Part shown: one piece after another, positions 11,031-24,672 of the stretch
Layout of the letters: each line of letters opens with the position of its first letter
Numbering within the stretch: position 1 is the first letter of the stretch
Assembly: GCA_905182995.1 (NCBI GenBank)
Contig: CAJJDP010000076.1
Span: 194,356-258,355 of the forward strand
Length of the DNA: 64,000 nt
Direction of reading: 5' to 3'
Source: Paramecium octaurelia
Taxonomy: Eukaryota > Ciliophora > Oligohymenophorea > Peniculida > Parameciidae
Made by a program: the position numbers and the translations under genes
The notes under the pieces: generated by a model
Databases searched by the model: none
Told to the model about the DNA's origin: nothing
The model's input: the letters and a program-made list of their open reading frames with translations, nothing else

Positions 11031-12502
11031 ATGGACTAAGCCAATAAATTGCAATATTAGCAACAAGTTGAAAATTATCTTGAAAGAAACAAAGTATATC
11101 ACATCTTCGAAGATCTACTCAAATCTTTAATTATTAAAAAACCTGATGATCCAATCTAGTTTCTAATCAATAAATTACAAGAACCAGAAAGTATATATGA
11201 TACCTGAATCAAGCCAAAAAAATCTTTGTGGTTGGTCCTCCTGGATCAAAATTAAGAGAATTATCACTTACATTGGCTGATTATTTGAATTTTCACATCG
11301 TTTCTATTGGAGACTTGATTGAGAAGGAGTTAAGTAAAAAGTCTGAATTGGTATGCATATCAATATTACGTTTTATTTAGAGCCAATAAATCCAAGAATC
11401 TCTGGACAAATTCTAATATGTGAGTGATGAAATTGTGATCAACATAGCACTTAATTAAATAAACCATTTGGAAAATGAAAAGAAAAGTTACATCTTCGAA
11501 GGATTCCCTAAAACTAGAGTCTAAGGTTTGGCACTTCAAAAGGAGGGGATAATACCCGATGCATTTCTTATTTTGGAAATGTCCCAAGAAAAGGTTTATC
11601 AATGTTGTCTTAAGAAATTAGACTCAGAACCATTTAATAAACTAAACAATAAAGAAGATTTAGTAAAAAATCACTCTTTGGAATATTAATTGAACTTGAA
11701 ATAAGTCAAAGAAGTATACAAGAACTAATACTTCTCAGTTGATGGAGAAAAAAACTATGAACTAGAGGATATGGCAGTATATTTATAAAATTAATTATCT
11801 TATAGCAATTATTGAAGTACAAACTCTACGATAATTCACCCAAAAGAGCTCTTAGAATAGTTGTTATTGGACCTCCTGGATCTGGAAGATCAACTTTAGC
11901 CAAAAAGTTATCAAGCAAATATGGATTTGTGTATATTTCAACAAGAGAATTAATTTCAAATTTAGTAAACTAAAAAGGAGCAACAGGAAAAGAAGCATTT
12001 GAGAAGGTGAGTAAAGGAGATCTAGTTGATGACAGAATCGTGAATGCTCTAATAAAAGAAAGGCTTAATTAGACTGATTGCCAATTGCAAGGCTATGTAC
12101 TAGATGGTTACCCAAAAACAGATAAGCAATTGGAATCTCTGAATGAATTGAATGTTTAGCCAACTCTTATAGTGATTATTGATGCAGCTGATGATATCAT
12201 CACAAGAAGACTGGTGTAAAGAAGAACTGATCCAATCACAGGAAAATTGTACAATTCCGTTGATGAAGCAGATAAGGAAGTGAGATCCAGATTGGTCATA
12301 GCACCAAATGAAAAAAGAGAGGTTGTTTAATAGAGGTATGATTGAATACTATTGTAAAATTAGACTGAAGGGATGGGATGATTTAAAATAATTGATAGAT
12401 AGTACTCCTAAATATGCATCACTCATTTACAAAGTATCTGGAGAGAATCCTTTGGATAATATGATAGAATCAGTATGTTATCATTTAGAGAAAATGAATT
12501 GA
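11031..12502 (+). CDS. Adenylate kinase 8-like protein with two degenerate kinase domains
   Basis: Two adenylate-kinase-like domains after an N-terminal helical segment (HIFEDLLKSLIIKKPDDPIQ) that matches the opening of AK8, a protein of motile cilia in animals. Introns 11191-11213, 11351-11380, 11777-11805 and 12336-12363 join the frame. Domain 1 begins FVVGPPGSKLREL, lacking the GK[ST] end of Walker A. Domain 2 begins IVVIGPPGSGRSTLAKK, with Arg in place of the Walker A Lys. Domain 2 otherwise keeps family blocks: GYVLDGYPKT, RRTDPITGKLYN and the helix after it. Normal AMP/ATP phosphotransfer is therefore doubtful, and a structural ciliary role is possible. It ends YHLEKMN at TGA 12500-12502. 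Confidence 0.85.
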
Positions 12503-12548
12503 TTTATTATTATCAATAAATATAGATATTTTTATCCTAATATCATGA

Positions 12549-15500
12549 TCATTATGAACTTAATACTTCTTGGGCTTGTTTTTTTAACAGTTTCTTTAAC
12601 TCCTCTGGCACTTTACTCACTTCCTCTTCTTCCTCTGTAATAGGATGAAGTTTAAAGCGAGGATCACCATATTTTGTGATATTGATTTCACTCTTATCAC
12701 AATCGAAGTAAAAGCTTAAAGTGAAGTCAATTTATTAAGCTCCCTCCTTTGTACATGGTATGACTGCATATCTACCATTACTTAAAGAAATGTCATTAGT
12801 ATCGATTTCTCTTCTCAAATTCAACTTACCAGAAGAAGCAACTACCTTCTTATCATCAAACTTAGCCAAGCATTTCTCAGTAGGTCCTAAAGAAAATACA
12901 CATAGCAAAATAGGTTTCATCACATTTGGAAATGGATATCTTTCGCCCAAAAACAATCGTCCTATAAAAATAATATAATTAATATATACCATCCACCTGT
13001 TGCATTTAAATGTACATATTTGTCTTGTCTCCTTTCTTTCGTTTCAAATCAAGTATGTATTATGGATTCTTTTGAGCATATTGAATCAATGAGGCTTCAG
13101 TTTTCATTGGAGCTCCAGAACTCTACAATCCAAATTAATCAAATGCTCTCAGTCCACTCCAATCTTCAGGAAAGTCGCTATTAATATATTGAAATCTTCT
13201 TACATGCATTAGAATAAATTAGAAAACACAGTTCTCCAACTTTTGAAACACATAAAGAATGTACCGTCATCTTATCCATAAACATAAGGTTCAGGAGGTT
13301 CTTTACCTTCCAACTTGGCCTTTTCAATCTCCTTTTAATAATAATCATTTATCCAATCAATCCATTTATCCAATTTAGCAGAATAATCTGGAGTTTCTGA
13401 CCATTTCAATTTCCATTCTCCATATCCCCAAGGGTTTCTGATTTTTAATAACCTGTGTGATTTATGATAGTTATTGCAACTCTAATCAGGGATCTCAAAC
13501 ATGTCTAATATACCATAAGCATGTCCACTCATAACACCTGTGTCTTCATCATTTATTTTTATATACAACTCAGTTCCTCCTTCTGCACTACATCCCAACA
13601 TTGTACCGTCTTTCTTGCATTTTAATAGCAAATTCCAAAGATCTTCCTTTTCAGCCTTTGTACATTCTTCATTCAATTTAATTTTGTCAGGTACCTTACC
13701 AGTCATATCTGCCAGACCTTGGGCAATATCTCCAGCTGTTAAAGCAAAGTAATTTTGATGGAGTTTTGCATACGCCTTCTCTATCAAATTGACCCAACTC
13801 TCTGTAGGCTTTCTATTTTTACCAAACACATATTCGTTATCCTTTACACATAACTTGTCATCGATTACAACATACTTCCATCCAAAGTTCTTGAAGAATC
13901 TCATCACATATAACCCATATTTCCTTAAGAACTTGAAACAAGGTGGATAAACTCCAATAAGCATTCCATTCACTTCCTCATCTGTCAACTCTTATATAGA
14001 TTCTTAAGTTATTACAAAATCCCCTTATAAATATTTCTCATATCCTGATATAATTGATAATGCAGAAACAAACCAACAATTACCTAAATACTTTGATTAA
14101 CACACATCATTTGAAGCAGCTCCGTCCTCATCAAACACATCAACAGTACTATTTTTATATTGTTCATCTCCATTCTCTACTAAGGCAGCCAAGAATTCCT
14201 CAGGTCTCAACCATTTGCACTCCTTCGGCTATGGAGCACCCTCGGGTACATCATTATCAGCAAAGTACATACTCTTACTACCATAGGGATCTTCTTTGGT
14301 AGGTCCAAAGTCTGGATCTTCCCATTTTGCACCAGGATTCTATTCCAATTTCGATATTTCCTCATAAACATATCTTAAACATGCTAAATCTGAGTTGAAT
14401 ATGGTTGTCCATTTAGTTTCTTCTTTATGCAATGTCTTTCCACTTCCTTCCATTCTGTACTTACCAAAATAATCCTCCTCAATTAACACAGGTTTTAATT
14501 TTGATAATGTTGTAGCATACTCTCCAACTGACTTAAGGGAAGCTCTCATTGATTTATTAAGTGTGTTGTCTAAATTCATTGTTTTCTGAGGAACATAAAT
14601 TAATAGAATCTTTTAAACCTAATCAATTATTTCTTAGGCTGATAGAATACCAGATCCATCAATATCAAAATATGAAAATAGAGCATCAGAATGCTTTTTG
14701 GATGGGCATGAGAATAAAATCTAAGCCAATTAATAAAATTATTCTTAATTTAATTATGTATCTTCATAAATTTATTCAGAAGCTAAATGCTAAACTATAC
14801 CAATTTCTAAAGCTTACAATTTCCTAGTTAAAATTTCAAACAACAAATCAAAATTATCTTTTGGAGACTTAAATTCCTAGAAAAAGACCATCAACTCATC
14901 ATAGTCTATTGACCCATTTTTATTCAAATCAATAGCATTAAATAATGACAACTAATCACTTTTTGGAATCTTCTTATCAAATCTCTTATAGAAATCATAC
15001 AACAAAATTCCTGCTCCTGGAACTTCCAATTGTTAAATCACATTTCTAATAAATTCAATAGCATCCACTCCTTAAGCCTTAAGTTTTGTTATTATGGTTT
15101 GAATATTCTTCCTATCCTCCTCTGTCAACATAATAATCGTCTCATTCAGAAGTGCATGCGAAGATGACATATTCAGTCCTGATTTAGATTACCCCATCTA
15201 TGTTTAAGTCATTCTAAAGGGATCCAATTATTACGACATTTGGCTTGGTTTTAGGATCCCCACAGGCTAAGGTTTAGGTATTGGATTGCCTCCTCCTCCT
15301 CCAGTGTTTGGATTAATTTGAACACCCAAACCTATGTCGGATTATGCAACTCTCATTGCCTTACGGACCTCTTGATCATAAAATGTTGCTTAAAGAACTC
15401 CACTCTTATTGACATCTATGTGATTGAAAACAGCTATTATTTCTTTTTCATTTAATAAATTTTATCCATCAATCCCATGAATGAAAGACCTTATAATTGA

Positions 15501-16089
15501 TAATTGAATTACACAAAATGAGATGGGATTATGTTATCTCCCATTTTTTTAAGAGAATCCTCAACAGACAATCTATTCATCAAAAGTAAACGAGCATATT
15601 TTAGAAGACTCTCTTACCCATAGGTTCTAGCTTAACCTTATACCTTTTCTTCATTGATTCCATACGCTTACAAACAATCATAATACTCTATATTACTTTT
15701 TGTAATTTACCTTCTCTCTTTATCACTCCTGAGCAATCCTCATCGAAAATTCTCACCAACATGGTCAACTAAGTATTATTCAAACCCAATCTAACTTTAG
15801 ATAAAAAGAGTCTCATATCTTCAGTACTTATCTATCCTTATCCCTCCCTATCGGATGATCTAAACATCATCTCCGGGGTTAGTCCAATCCTTCTACAACT
15901 TCGTGAAAATATTCCCATAACTGCTTGATTGCTCAAATCAACTTAATCATGCTATTAATCAAGGGGAATTCCTTGCTCTCTGAGTTTGTCTATGAGCTCT
16001 TCATTCTGTTTTTGCAATTTTAAAACTTTTAATTTTAATAACTTCACAGCATTCCTATAATCCTCAATTGATTTTTATTTAGTTGCCAT
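12549..16089 (-). CDS. EF-hand/calpain fusion cysteine protease
   Basis: Minus-strand gene from ATG 16089 to TGA 12549-12551, about 1100 residues, with tiny introns. The N-terminal half has a coiled helix (KSIEDYRNAVKLLKLKVLKL) and several EF-hand-like loops: DEDCSGVIKRE, DVNKSGVLQA, DLNKNGSIDYDEL and DIDGSGILSAQEI. A Gly-rich linker (GGGGGNPIPKP) lies between. The frame is then open straight into the calpain-type protease core. Catalytic Cys is in YLGNCWFVSAL, His in GHAYGILDMFEI, Asn in RNPWGYGEW, so the triad is intact. An ATG at 14579 begins MNLDNTLNKS, but no TGA separates it from the EF-hands, so I call one gene. The tail is Glu/Lys-rich. Calcium-regulated cytosolic proteolysis is inferred. 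Confidence 0.8.
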
Positions 16090-16351
16090 TTATTATTAAA
16101 AATAATTAAATATTCATTCACACTAAATCCATAAAAAGATCCATGATAACCCAAAAAGAATATAGTTCTCCAGAGGCTTTTTAATTTACTTAATGTAATA
16201 ATTTAGTATTTATTCATAAAATTCATATTTATAGATTCATATTGAATTATTTAAAATTATAAACAATAAAAGTTTACATATTATTTTATGATTTAAATGG
16301 ACTCTATTTTTGATTTAACCAATTAAAAATAAATATATTACTAATATAGAT

Positions 16352-16666
16352 ATGTTGCATAACAAGCAATTAACTATTCAACTGGGCTTAAAATCTCGGT
16401 AATCCTCTCCATCTTCCTAAGGATCTGAAACTCCTAAACATAAGAAATCTAATTCCTACATGTAATTTTCACCTAAATTGGATTGTAACAATGGATTATC
16501 ATTCGTTAATGAGATCAAGGAGATAAAGATTACTTCTCCAAGAACCGAAGACCTCTAGTCACCAAAGTCATAATCTCCTAAATAGATTAAAGTTAACAAC
16601 ATTTAAAAAGAAGAACAAATGAAAAAGAGTTAGTTTAGTAAGACTAAAAGTGAGGATTTTGTATGA
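16352..16666 (+). CDS. Small Ser/Pro-rich protein, unknown
   Basis: Intronless 104-residue frame from ATG 16352 to TGA 16664-16666. Rich in Ser, Pro, Lys and Gln with several SP/SPK motifs (SPKLD, TSPRTED, SPKSQSPKQ), so it could be a target of proline-directed kinases. No transmembrane segment or recognised domain. Composition differs clearly from the AT-rich flanks, which supports it being coding. Confidence 0.55.
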
Positions 16667-17110
16667 AATTATGTTGCATTACTATTGAATTCATTTTTTA
16701 CATTGGGCTTAGTAAATTATGCTTCTTCTTCTTTTATTTCTAATATTTATGAAAACATAATTCAAAAGGATAAACCTTCATTTCTTTAAAATTCCTTACT
16801 ATCATACAAGAAATAATACATACACTCTAAATAAGTAAATAATAGATTCACATTTTAATTAGAAAATTTTGACACATTAATATATTTTAATCATCTCTAA
16901 GTAATTTGTAAAATTATTTTGAAAATATTATAGTATTAACAAAAATGTATCAAAATAAACAGCAAATCGCAGCAACATCGTCTGATGATAAATTTAGATT
17001 AAATTATCATCAAATCTTTAATAATTTTTGATTTTAACTCTAAATAAAATGAAATAATATATGATGAGCTCATCTAATACCATAAATTAATATATAAAAT
17101 TTTATCTATA
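16667..17110. other. AT-rich convergent intergenic gap
   Basis: 444 bp between two convergent genes. Contains homopolymer-rich AT DNA and a CTTCTTCTTCTTTT run. No gene or RNA recognised. Confidence 0.5.
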
Positions 17111-18485
<1,375 letters not shown>

Positions 18486-18511
<26 letters not shown>

Positions 18512-19343
18512 TATTATTATCAAAATTATAAGTATTTTATGTATTGAGTGAAAAATTAATATTAAAAATCTAAATTTTTCTCCCTTTTTACCCCAAGTTT
18601 AAATAATTTCCTTTCTGTTCTTATAATTCTTATAATATATTTATATATTGGTTAAATTAATCAATTACTCTCTTTAGTTTTGGAAAGTACACTTCAGACA
18701 CATCCTAAATCTCATCCCTTAGTCCTTCATCTTCCTCATAAATTAAATTCATCGAGCCCTAGTTGATCTACCACTCATCCAAATAATCCAATTCATGTCC
18801 TGCTCCTTCGTCCCTGATCAAATTAAAAACTCCCTCTTCCTCCTTCTAATCAAAGGGACTAGTAATCACTTTCGCTCTCTTCTCTTCAAATTTAGTTTCA
18901 GTGGGTATGTCCTCTGATTGTTGTTTTTGTTTTATAATAAACTATCCTCCCTATTCCCTAATATTCTACTATTCCTCCAATTTTTAAGCTTGCAAACTAT
19001 TTAGCATTCCTCTATTATAAAGCTCTTTATTAACTAAAAATTTGATATCGTGAGTCTTTATGAACTCATCCTACCATGCTTTTGAAGCCTTAAATTGAGG
19101 ATCCTTGAACAATTCAATTGCCTTCTCCTTCAACACATTCCTTCTTATTCTTTTGCCTTAATTGATTGACTCATTTATTATCCATAATGCTAGTTCCTTT
19201 TCTGCAGTTTCATTTAGCTTCTTTCTGCCGCACCCTGGTTTTCTTTATACTCCTTCACGATACCACCTTCTTAAATTCTTCACTGAAGTTTAAAAATTCT
19301 GTGCTACCATTTCTAGTGATTAAGAAGCACAATTGCTCGACAT
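18486..19343 (-). CDS. CENP-B/Tc5-type HTH DNA-binding protein
   Basis: From ATG 19343 the protein opens with a helix-turn-helix-like stretch (NCASQSLEMVAQNFQTSVKN then LRRWYREG), a linker RKPGCGRKKL, and a second HTH domain. That domain (TAEKELALWIINESINQGKR, KEKAIELF, FKASKAWQDEFIKTHDI) matches the CENP-B/Tc5-transposase DNA-binding domain. A Gln-rich segment and an acidic tail follow. There is no DDE nuclease domain, so it looks like a domesticated transposase DNA-binding module. Two oddities: HTH-like residues continue upstream of the first ATG (ILSQEEKQAAINQ) with no in-frame ATG; and the first in-frame TGA downstream is at 18486-18488, overlapping the kinase start by 26 bp, so the 3' end may be nearer 18660. 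Confidence 0.7.
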
Positions 19344-20024
19344 TTGATTAATTGCAGCTTATTTCTCCTCCTATGAAAGTATGCGATATTTTTTTTTAGA
19401 TATGTCTATGGAATTTTATTATACAGATGGAGTTATGTTAATATGAGTTAAATTATAATTAAGTTGCTTATAAGCAATTAAATAAAATAGAATCGAGGCT
19501 TAGAAATATTCAAGATTTATATATCTTGTCGGTCATTTAGTTACAATTGCATTATTACTATTTATAATTAAAAATTTATTATTATATATTAATTATATTA
19601 AAAAGGGTAATATATTTAAAAGAAGTCTGGGAAGTAGAATTTTCAACGTAATTGGGAATTTATAAGTAATTTTTGAATTTATCAAGAATATTCATTTAAT
19701 AAACTATAAAAATAAGTATTGAAATTTTAGTTGAAATTTTGCAAAATTATCAAGAAATTTTCAAATTTTCTCGAATTTTAAATTTTAAACTTAGTATAGC
19801 AGATTCTCATTCTAACTTTCTCTATTCACATCTTATTTAAACCCAAGATTCCTGCCATTCATTATAAAATATACTTGACTTAAGATAAACTTCATTTGAT
19901 CATATAAATAAATTGATAATGTGATGAAATAAGAATTTAAATGTAAAAAAAAATATTAATTTATCCGAGTAAAACTTATTATGTTTTGGATAAATATTTG
20001 AAAATGAAAACTATATTCATTGAT
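19344..20024. other. AT-rich intergenic gap
   Basis: 681 bp between two minus-strand genes. The first 40 bases still encode HTH-like residues in frame with the CENP-B-type gene. The rest is homogeneous AT-rich DNA in which I see no gene. Confidence 0.5.
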
Positions 20025-21065
20025 TCAATATTTGTGTTGATATTAGATTGAATTATTGAAACTTTTATTGAATTTCTTAGGATCCACATATTCAAAAGGG
20101 TTATCAAGACATTATTGAATAAATAAATCCCAATTTCCAGATTTTATTTACCTTTACTCTGCCAATTTCCATAGTAAGGAAACAGGAATTTTTTAAGCGG
20201 GACTTGTTTATGGGTATTCTAATTTCATATTTAAAACCTTGGAATAAAAGCAGCGTTAAGCAAAGGTTTTTGGATTAACATATTCTTTTATTGATTCTAC
20301 TGACTATTCACTAATATTAGTTAACAGGACTTCACCTCTCCTTTATTGGGAAGTAAGTACCTATTATTAATTTCCACTATCCTATGAGAATCGAGTAATA
20401 GTTGTCATGCGATTCTCTGGGATTTGACTTGATGAAATTCTATGACCTGAAACTAAAATTTCTGACTCTTCAAATTTGTTAGATATTAAATTTTATAAAT
20501 TAATATTGCTCAAAGTTTGAGTAGAACCTGTTGAGATTTTAGATTGTTTTGAATTAAAAACAGTACTAGTTTATGGATAAAAGTTTTATTAAGATTAAGA
20601 CGGCCTAATAACTTTAGAATTCAACTAATTTTAAATGATTTATATTCTTTGTATTACAAGAGAGTGTAATCTTTCGATATATAGTGATAAATTCAAAGAT
20701 TGAATTGGTTCCTTACTCATAAGGATTAGTTCTTATTCGAATTCTATTAAGGATGCCTCTTCAACATATCCAATGGAATTGATCTGCGTTACCAGTTCGC
20801 AAATTCGACACAATCTTTAGGTATGCTAATAATTCTTAGTTGATAAATTGGTTTTCAATTTCTTCAATTTGAAATCGTTTTCTTCGAAATAAAAGGAAGA
20901 AAACGCAAATTTGCGTACTTTATTGGAAACCTAAGTACAAATTTAGGTATGAAGATCTATTCTATCAATGGGAATAAATTCTTCGCAATTAACACAGAGA
21001 GCAAGAATGCTGCTTTTCTCCTTAGCCCTTGGTGGAACTGTTTAACTCTTGTTGAATTTATACAT
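20025..21065 (-). CDS. Cys/His-motif protein, unknown
   Basis: Intronless 346-residue frame from ATG 21065 to TGA 20025-20027. Residues 25-48 read LALCVNCEEF...RIDLHTQIC, a C-x2-C...H-x3-C pattern that probably binds zinc; a second CxxC (RLCRIC) follows at about residue 94. A helical region follows, then a Ser/Thr/Gln-rich middle, and a C-terminal portion with LLWKLAEQRQIKSGNWDLF. The plus strand across the same interval is also open in pieces, because TAA/TAG are sense, but it is broken by several TGAs and lacks motifs. No named family recognised. Confidence 0.7.
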
Positions 21066-21251
21066 TAATTATAATAATGAATGAATTATATTAAAATAAA
21101 TGTTATTTGCGAATACTCAGTGAATTTAGGTATTTGAAACGTAATATACAGGGAGCTTAAACTGCCTCCAAGAGTTACAAATTTAAAAAAGGATAGCCAG
21201 CAAACTAATTAAATAAAAGAATTATTAGGCAAACCTACAAATCATCGTAAA

Positions 21252-22216
21252 ATGCTGAGTGAACATTGTCCAAAAGTACCAAAACTTAAAATAGAATACA
21301 CTTATAACAAAAACAATTCACCACGGTTCCGTATCATCAAGAACCTCTCTCCAACAAATACTACCAGAACTTCTAGACCTAATACTCATCGAACCGTAAG
21401 AGCCTATCTTACTCAAACAAAACAAGGAAAGTTTAACACTCTGCCATAAACTCAATTATTTCAAAAGACCATTGAAGAAACTCCCTAATTGGAAATCTCT
21501 TCCGCCCAAAAATTTCCTGCTTTGTAATCTCCAAAAGAAACAGTAATATCAGAATTTCAATCTCCTCGCATTATGTAACACTTTGATTTCGATCATTAAT
21601 TTGTGAAAGCCAAGATTGAACCACCCAAGCGATCGAAAAAGCAATTGAGAATGATACTTTTGAGAGCAATCAATAAACTGAAGGCCATGAATATTGATCC
21701 ACAATATATGATCGAAAACAAAGTCTTCTCTAAAAAGCCTTATCAACGAAAAATGTCGAATGAATTTATTCATGCAGTAAAGCTGAATCAAATGGAAAGA
21801 GTCTATGAATTGCTAGAATATAATAGATATCTTGTATTTGACTTCGATTTCTATAACATGACCGCCTTGCATTGGGCCTGTAAGAAGGGCTTGGTCGACA
21901 TGGTTGAATTACTAATTAAGAATCATGCAGATGTAGACGCAGTAGATATTTTACATAGAACCCCTCTTTACTTAGCAATATAGGGAAATCATCTGGTCAT
22001 TGTGGAAGTAAGAATTTCAACAAATTCATTAGACTCTATTAAAAAACAAAGCCTATCCTTGGTCTACCTACTATACTGATTTGGCTGAGGTGGTTCAGGA
22101 CAATAGAAAGGTTTAAAAGCTCCTCACTTTGGTCAGAAGAGTAAGAATTTCAATTAAATTAGATTGACATTATTAATACTTGGGGTGACAAGAAAGTAGA
22201 AGAGGATTGTATTTGA
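21252..22216 (+). CDS. Ankyrin-repeat protein
   Basis: ATG 21252 to TGA 22214-22216 with introns near 22009-22033 and 22142-22162. The N-terminal 120 residues are basic and Ser/Thr/Pro-rich. A helical block follows (PPKRSKKQLRMILLRAINKL), then ankyrin repeats: FIHAVKLNQMERVYELLEY, DFYNMTALHWACKKGLVDMV with ELLIKNHADVDAVD, and RTPLYLAIQGNHLVIVE. About three repeats are present, enough for a small protein-binding platform. The C-terminus (NTWGDKKVEEDCI) is short. Partner unknown. Confidence 0.85.
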
Positions 22217-22292
22217 ATATAGCTTGATAATTATATTTTCTTTGTTAGTAAGAATTGTTAAACAATCATCTTAATTTATTATACATTATTTA

Positions 22293-23263
22293 ATGGATTA
22301 AAAGGATTAAGACTCGTTATTAGAAATCTCGTAATCTGATCATCTCACCAATATGCTTGTCTCTAACAATTTAACTGACATCTTTTTGAATGATTATTAT
22401 AGCAAATTTAAGAATAGTTAAAACCTACTAGAACCATCTATGACTATGTCGAGAGTGTCTTAATTGGATAAAAACTCTGAAGACAATTCCAATATAACTC
22501 ATCTCAAAGTAATTCAGACTTCAGAACGATTAATACTCGAATTGTAAAAAAATTAAGTATGTCTGCACAACCTACATAGTTATTAGAAAATATGTTGTTA
22601 TAATAATCAAAATAGATATAAGAATTGTAGGAATAGGTAGACTCAAAAGAATTGTAATTACAAGAAAGCATTCGATTATGTGAATAACTGTAATCATAAG
22701 TAGAAAATCAAACTAAAATAAACAAATTATAATCAAACTAACTATTGGAACTTAAATTTATAATTAAGTAATTACTTGACTATTTATATTAAAGTTCCCT
22801 TTCAAAAAAGTTGAACCTCATAGATCTAAGACAAGAAACACTTCAATCTTCTATGGAAAGTCTGTCTGTTCGACCATCTTCACAACCAAGGGCAAAGAAG
22901 TTCTATAATAATCATCATTCATACACATCCTCAAGAGCCTATTTTCAAAAGATTCTCACAGAGGATACACAAAACATTTCAATTGACAAAATTATGAAGG
23001 ATAAAGCCTTAATATTTTTGAATAAAAAACAAAAGTCCATACAACAAACTGAAAAAAGCAACATCAAAAAAGAAAAATACTACAGATCGTCCTCCAATTT
23101 TTGGTCAAGTGTCACTACGTCACCAAATCCCAATCAAACATAAAATAGCACCTTCGCTAATAAATCATAAACATCTGATAAGAAAATTGAAAATAGTCTC
23201 GCTCTATTAAAAGCAATAAAAATATAATGCAATCAATTTTCAAGCACTAAAAAACTATACTGA
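22293..23263 (+). CDS. Coiled-coil protein, unknown
   Basis: ATG 22293 to TGA 23261-23263 with two introns (near 22555-22577 and 22769-22795). Acidic Ser-rich N-terminus, a central heptad-rich coiled coil (ENMLLQQSKQIQELQEQVDS and onward, Gln/Leu-rich), then a basic Ser-rich C-terminal half starting SLSKKLNLIDLRQETLQSSM. Predicted cytoskeletal or basal-body type by composition only. No domain recognised. Confidence 0.6.
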
Positions 23264-23351
23264 TACTCTTAGACATGTTTTTGAATTATATCATATGCTT
23301 TATAATTTCTCATCGCATTATATTATTTTATATATAATATATATATTAATT

Positions 23352-24211
23352 ATGGGTAATGATGGAGGAAGTATTGCAGGAAGAGCAGAATTGGTTAAAT
23401 TAAAGAAACCAGAGAAAAGAGTCGAGAGCCTTTTAGTTGCAAAAGTATGATTTCTTTGTGATTATAGTAAAGAGCTTAATTTTGTTCATTGACCAAAGAA
23501 AGATTAAGAAAACCAATTGCTTGTTGTAGAGTTGGATATCTCTACAACTATGATTCCTTACTAAAGGCTTTCATGGAAAAGAAAATTCCCTCAGAACTAA
23601 AGCATTTATAAAATGTATATTTTCAAACCTATCATAGATGAAAAAAATAAAAAAATTGAATATTACAGAAAATCCAGATAAAAATAATGAGTTCCCTTTT
23701 GTTTGTCTAATTAGTTAAAAGGCATTAAATGGAAAAGAAAAGTATTTAATGATCTTTAAATAGATTCTAAGCATTATGGACCTGTGGATGCGTTTTTAAT
23801 GAGAAATTAATAAAAGATCTAAAAATCAAAGAGTTCAAATGTCCAATCTGCGAGCAACCATACACAGAAAAAGATATAGTTTAGTAATTTTCTAATTGCT
23901 ATTGTAGATTATGCCCAACTAACGAGGAAGCAGAAATTAGAAAAGCATAATTGTACTAAGAAATCGAATAAAAAGAAAAATAAAAAGTAGATCAAAAACA
24001 ATAATGTAAAGTGGTTGATACAGCTGAAGATCTAGAATAGTAATAAAAAAAAAAAGTATGTACAGAAGAGCGCAAGTTAATGAAACAGGCATTAGGCAAC
24101 AACAAACTCTAAAATCTTCAAAACTAAAGCCAGGATTTAAAAAAGAACGAGAGTAACAATCATTTTTAATTTAGTTTATTAATCCCTATTCCACCAATAA
24201 CATAAACTTGA
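23352..24211 (+). CDS. RTF2: Replication termination factor 2 (RTF2) family protein
   Basis: The N-terminus MGNDGGSIAGRAELVKLKK matches the nearly invariant opening of RTF2/RTFDC1 proteins. It continues with CSLTKERLRKPIACCRVGYL and YNYDSLLKAF, the first half of the RING-like fold. The second half is FVCLISQKALNGKEK, CGCVFNEKLIKDLK and CPICEQPYTEKD. Introns of 22-23 nt (near 23446-23468, 23615-23637 and 23743-23764) restore the frame. The C-terminal third is Gln/Lys-rich and low in complexity. In yeast and animals RTF2 acts at stalled replication forks and needs proteasomal removal; that role is assumed here from family only. Confidence 0.9.
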
Positions 24212-24672
24212 AGATAATCTATTTACTCGAAATGTGAGATTTGGCAATAGATGAATGAATCATTTCCATAATATATTCTAAGATATTTATTTAATTCTAA
24301 TCTTAGTTCTATATATATTTATAATATTTTATAATAGTTTGAAAAAATAGCATTCTCATTACTTTAGCATTGAAGTATATATCTTTTTATAATTTACACA
24401 TTTTTAGGAAAACCACTTCTAAATATTGGAAGGCGTAAATGTCACAAAATTCGAGATGAAAAATTAAGCTTTACATAAGATAATTTTTATTAGTTTTTAA
24501 TAATAATTAAATGAAAGTAGATTGTTGTCCCATTTTGAATATTAATTTAAAGAACTACATGATATTATTTAATATTATTTAAATTCATTTATTATATTTA
24601 TGAATTTAACATATCAAGTTAGAGTTAAAACACAAATTTCATTCTTGATCAGTTTTCATGAATTTTACAACT
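24212..24672. other. AT-rich convergent intergenic gap
   Basis: 461 bp between the convergent RTF2 and giant surface-protein genes; near-uniform AT-rich sequence, no gene seen. Confidence 0.5.

Noticed and set aside
14340-14579. A separate calpain gene starting at ATG 14579
   Set aside because: The EF-hand reading frame runs into it with no TGA or intron boundary, so one fused gene is simpler, though transcript data could overturn this.
20041-21075. Plus-strand frames that look like a membrane protein
   Set aside because: They are broken by TGAs and lack motifs, while the minus strand is one uninterrupted 346-codon frame with a Cys/His motif.
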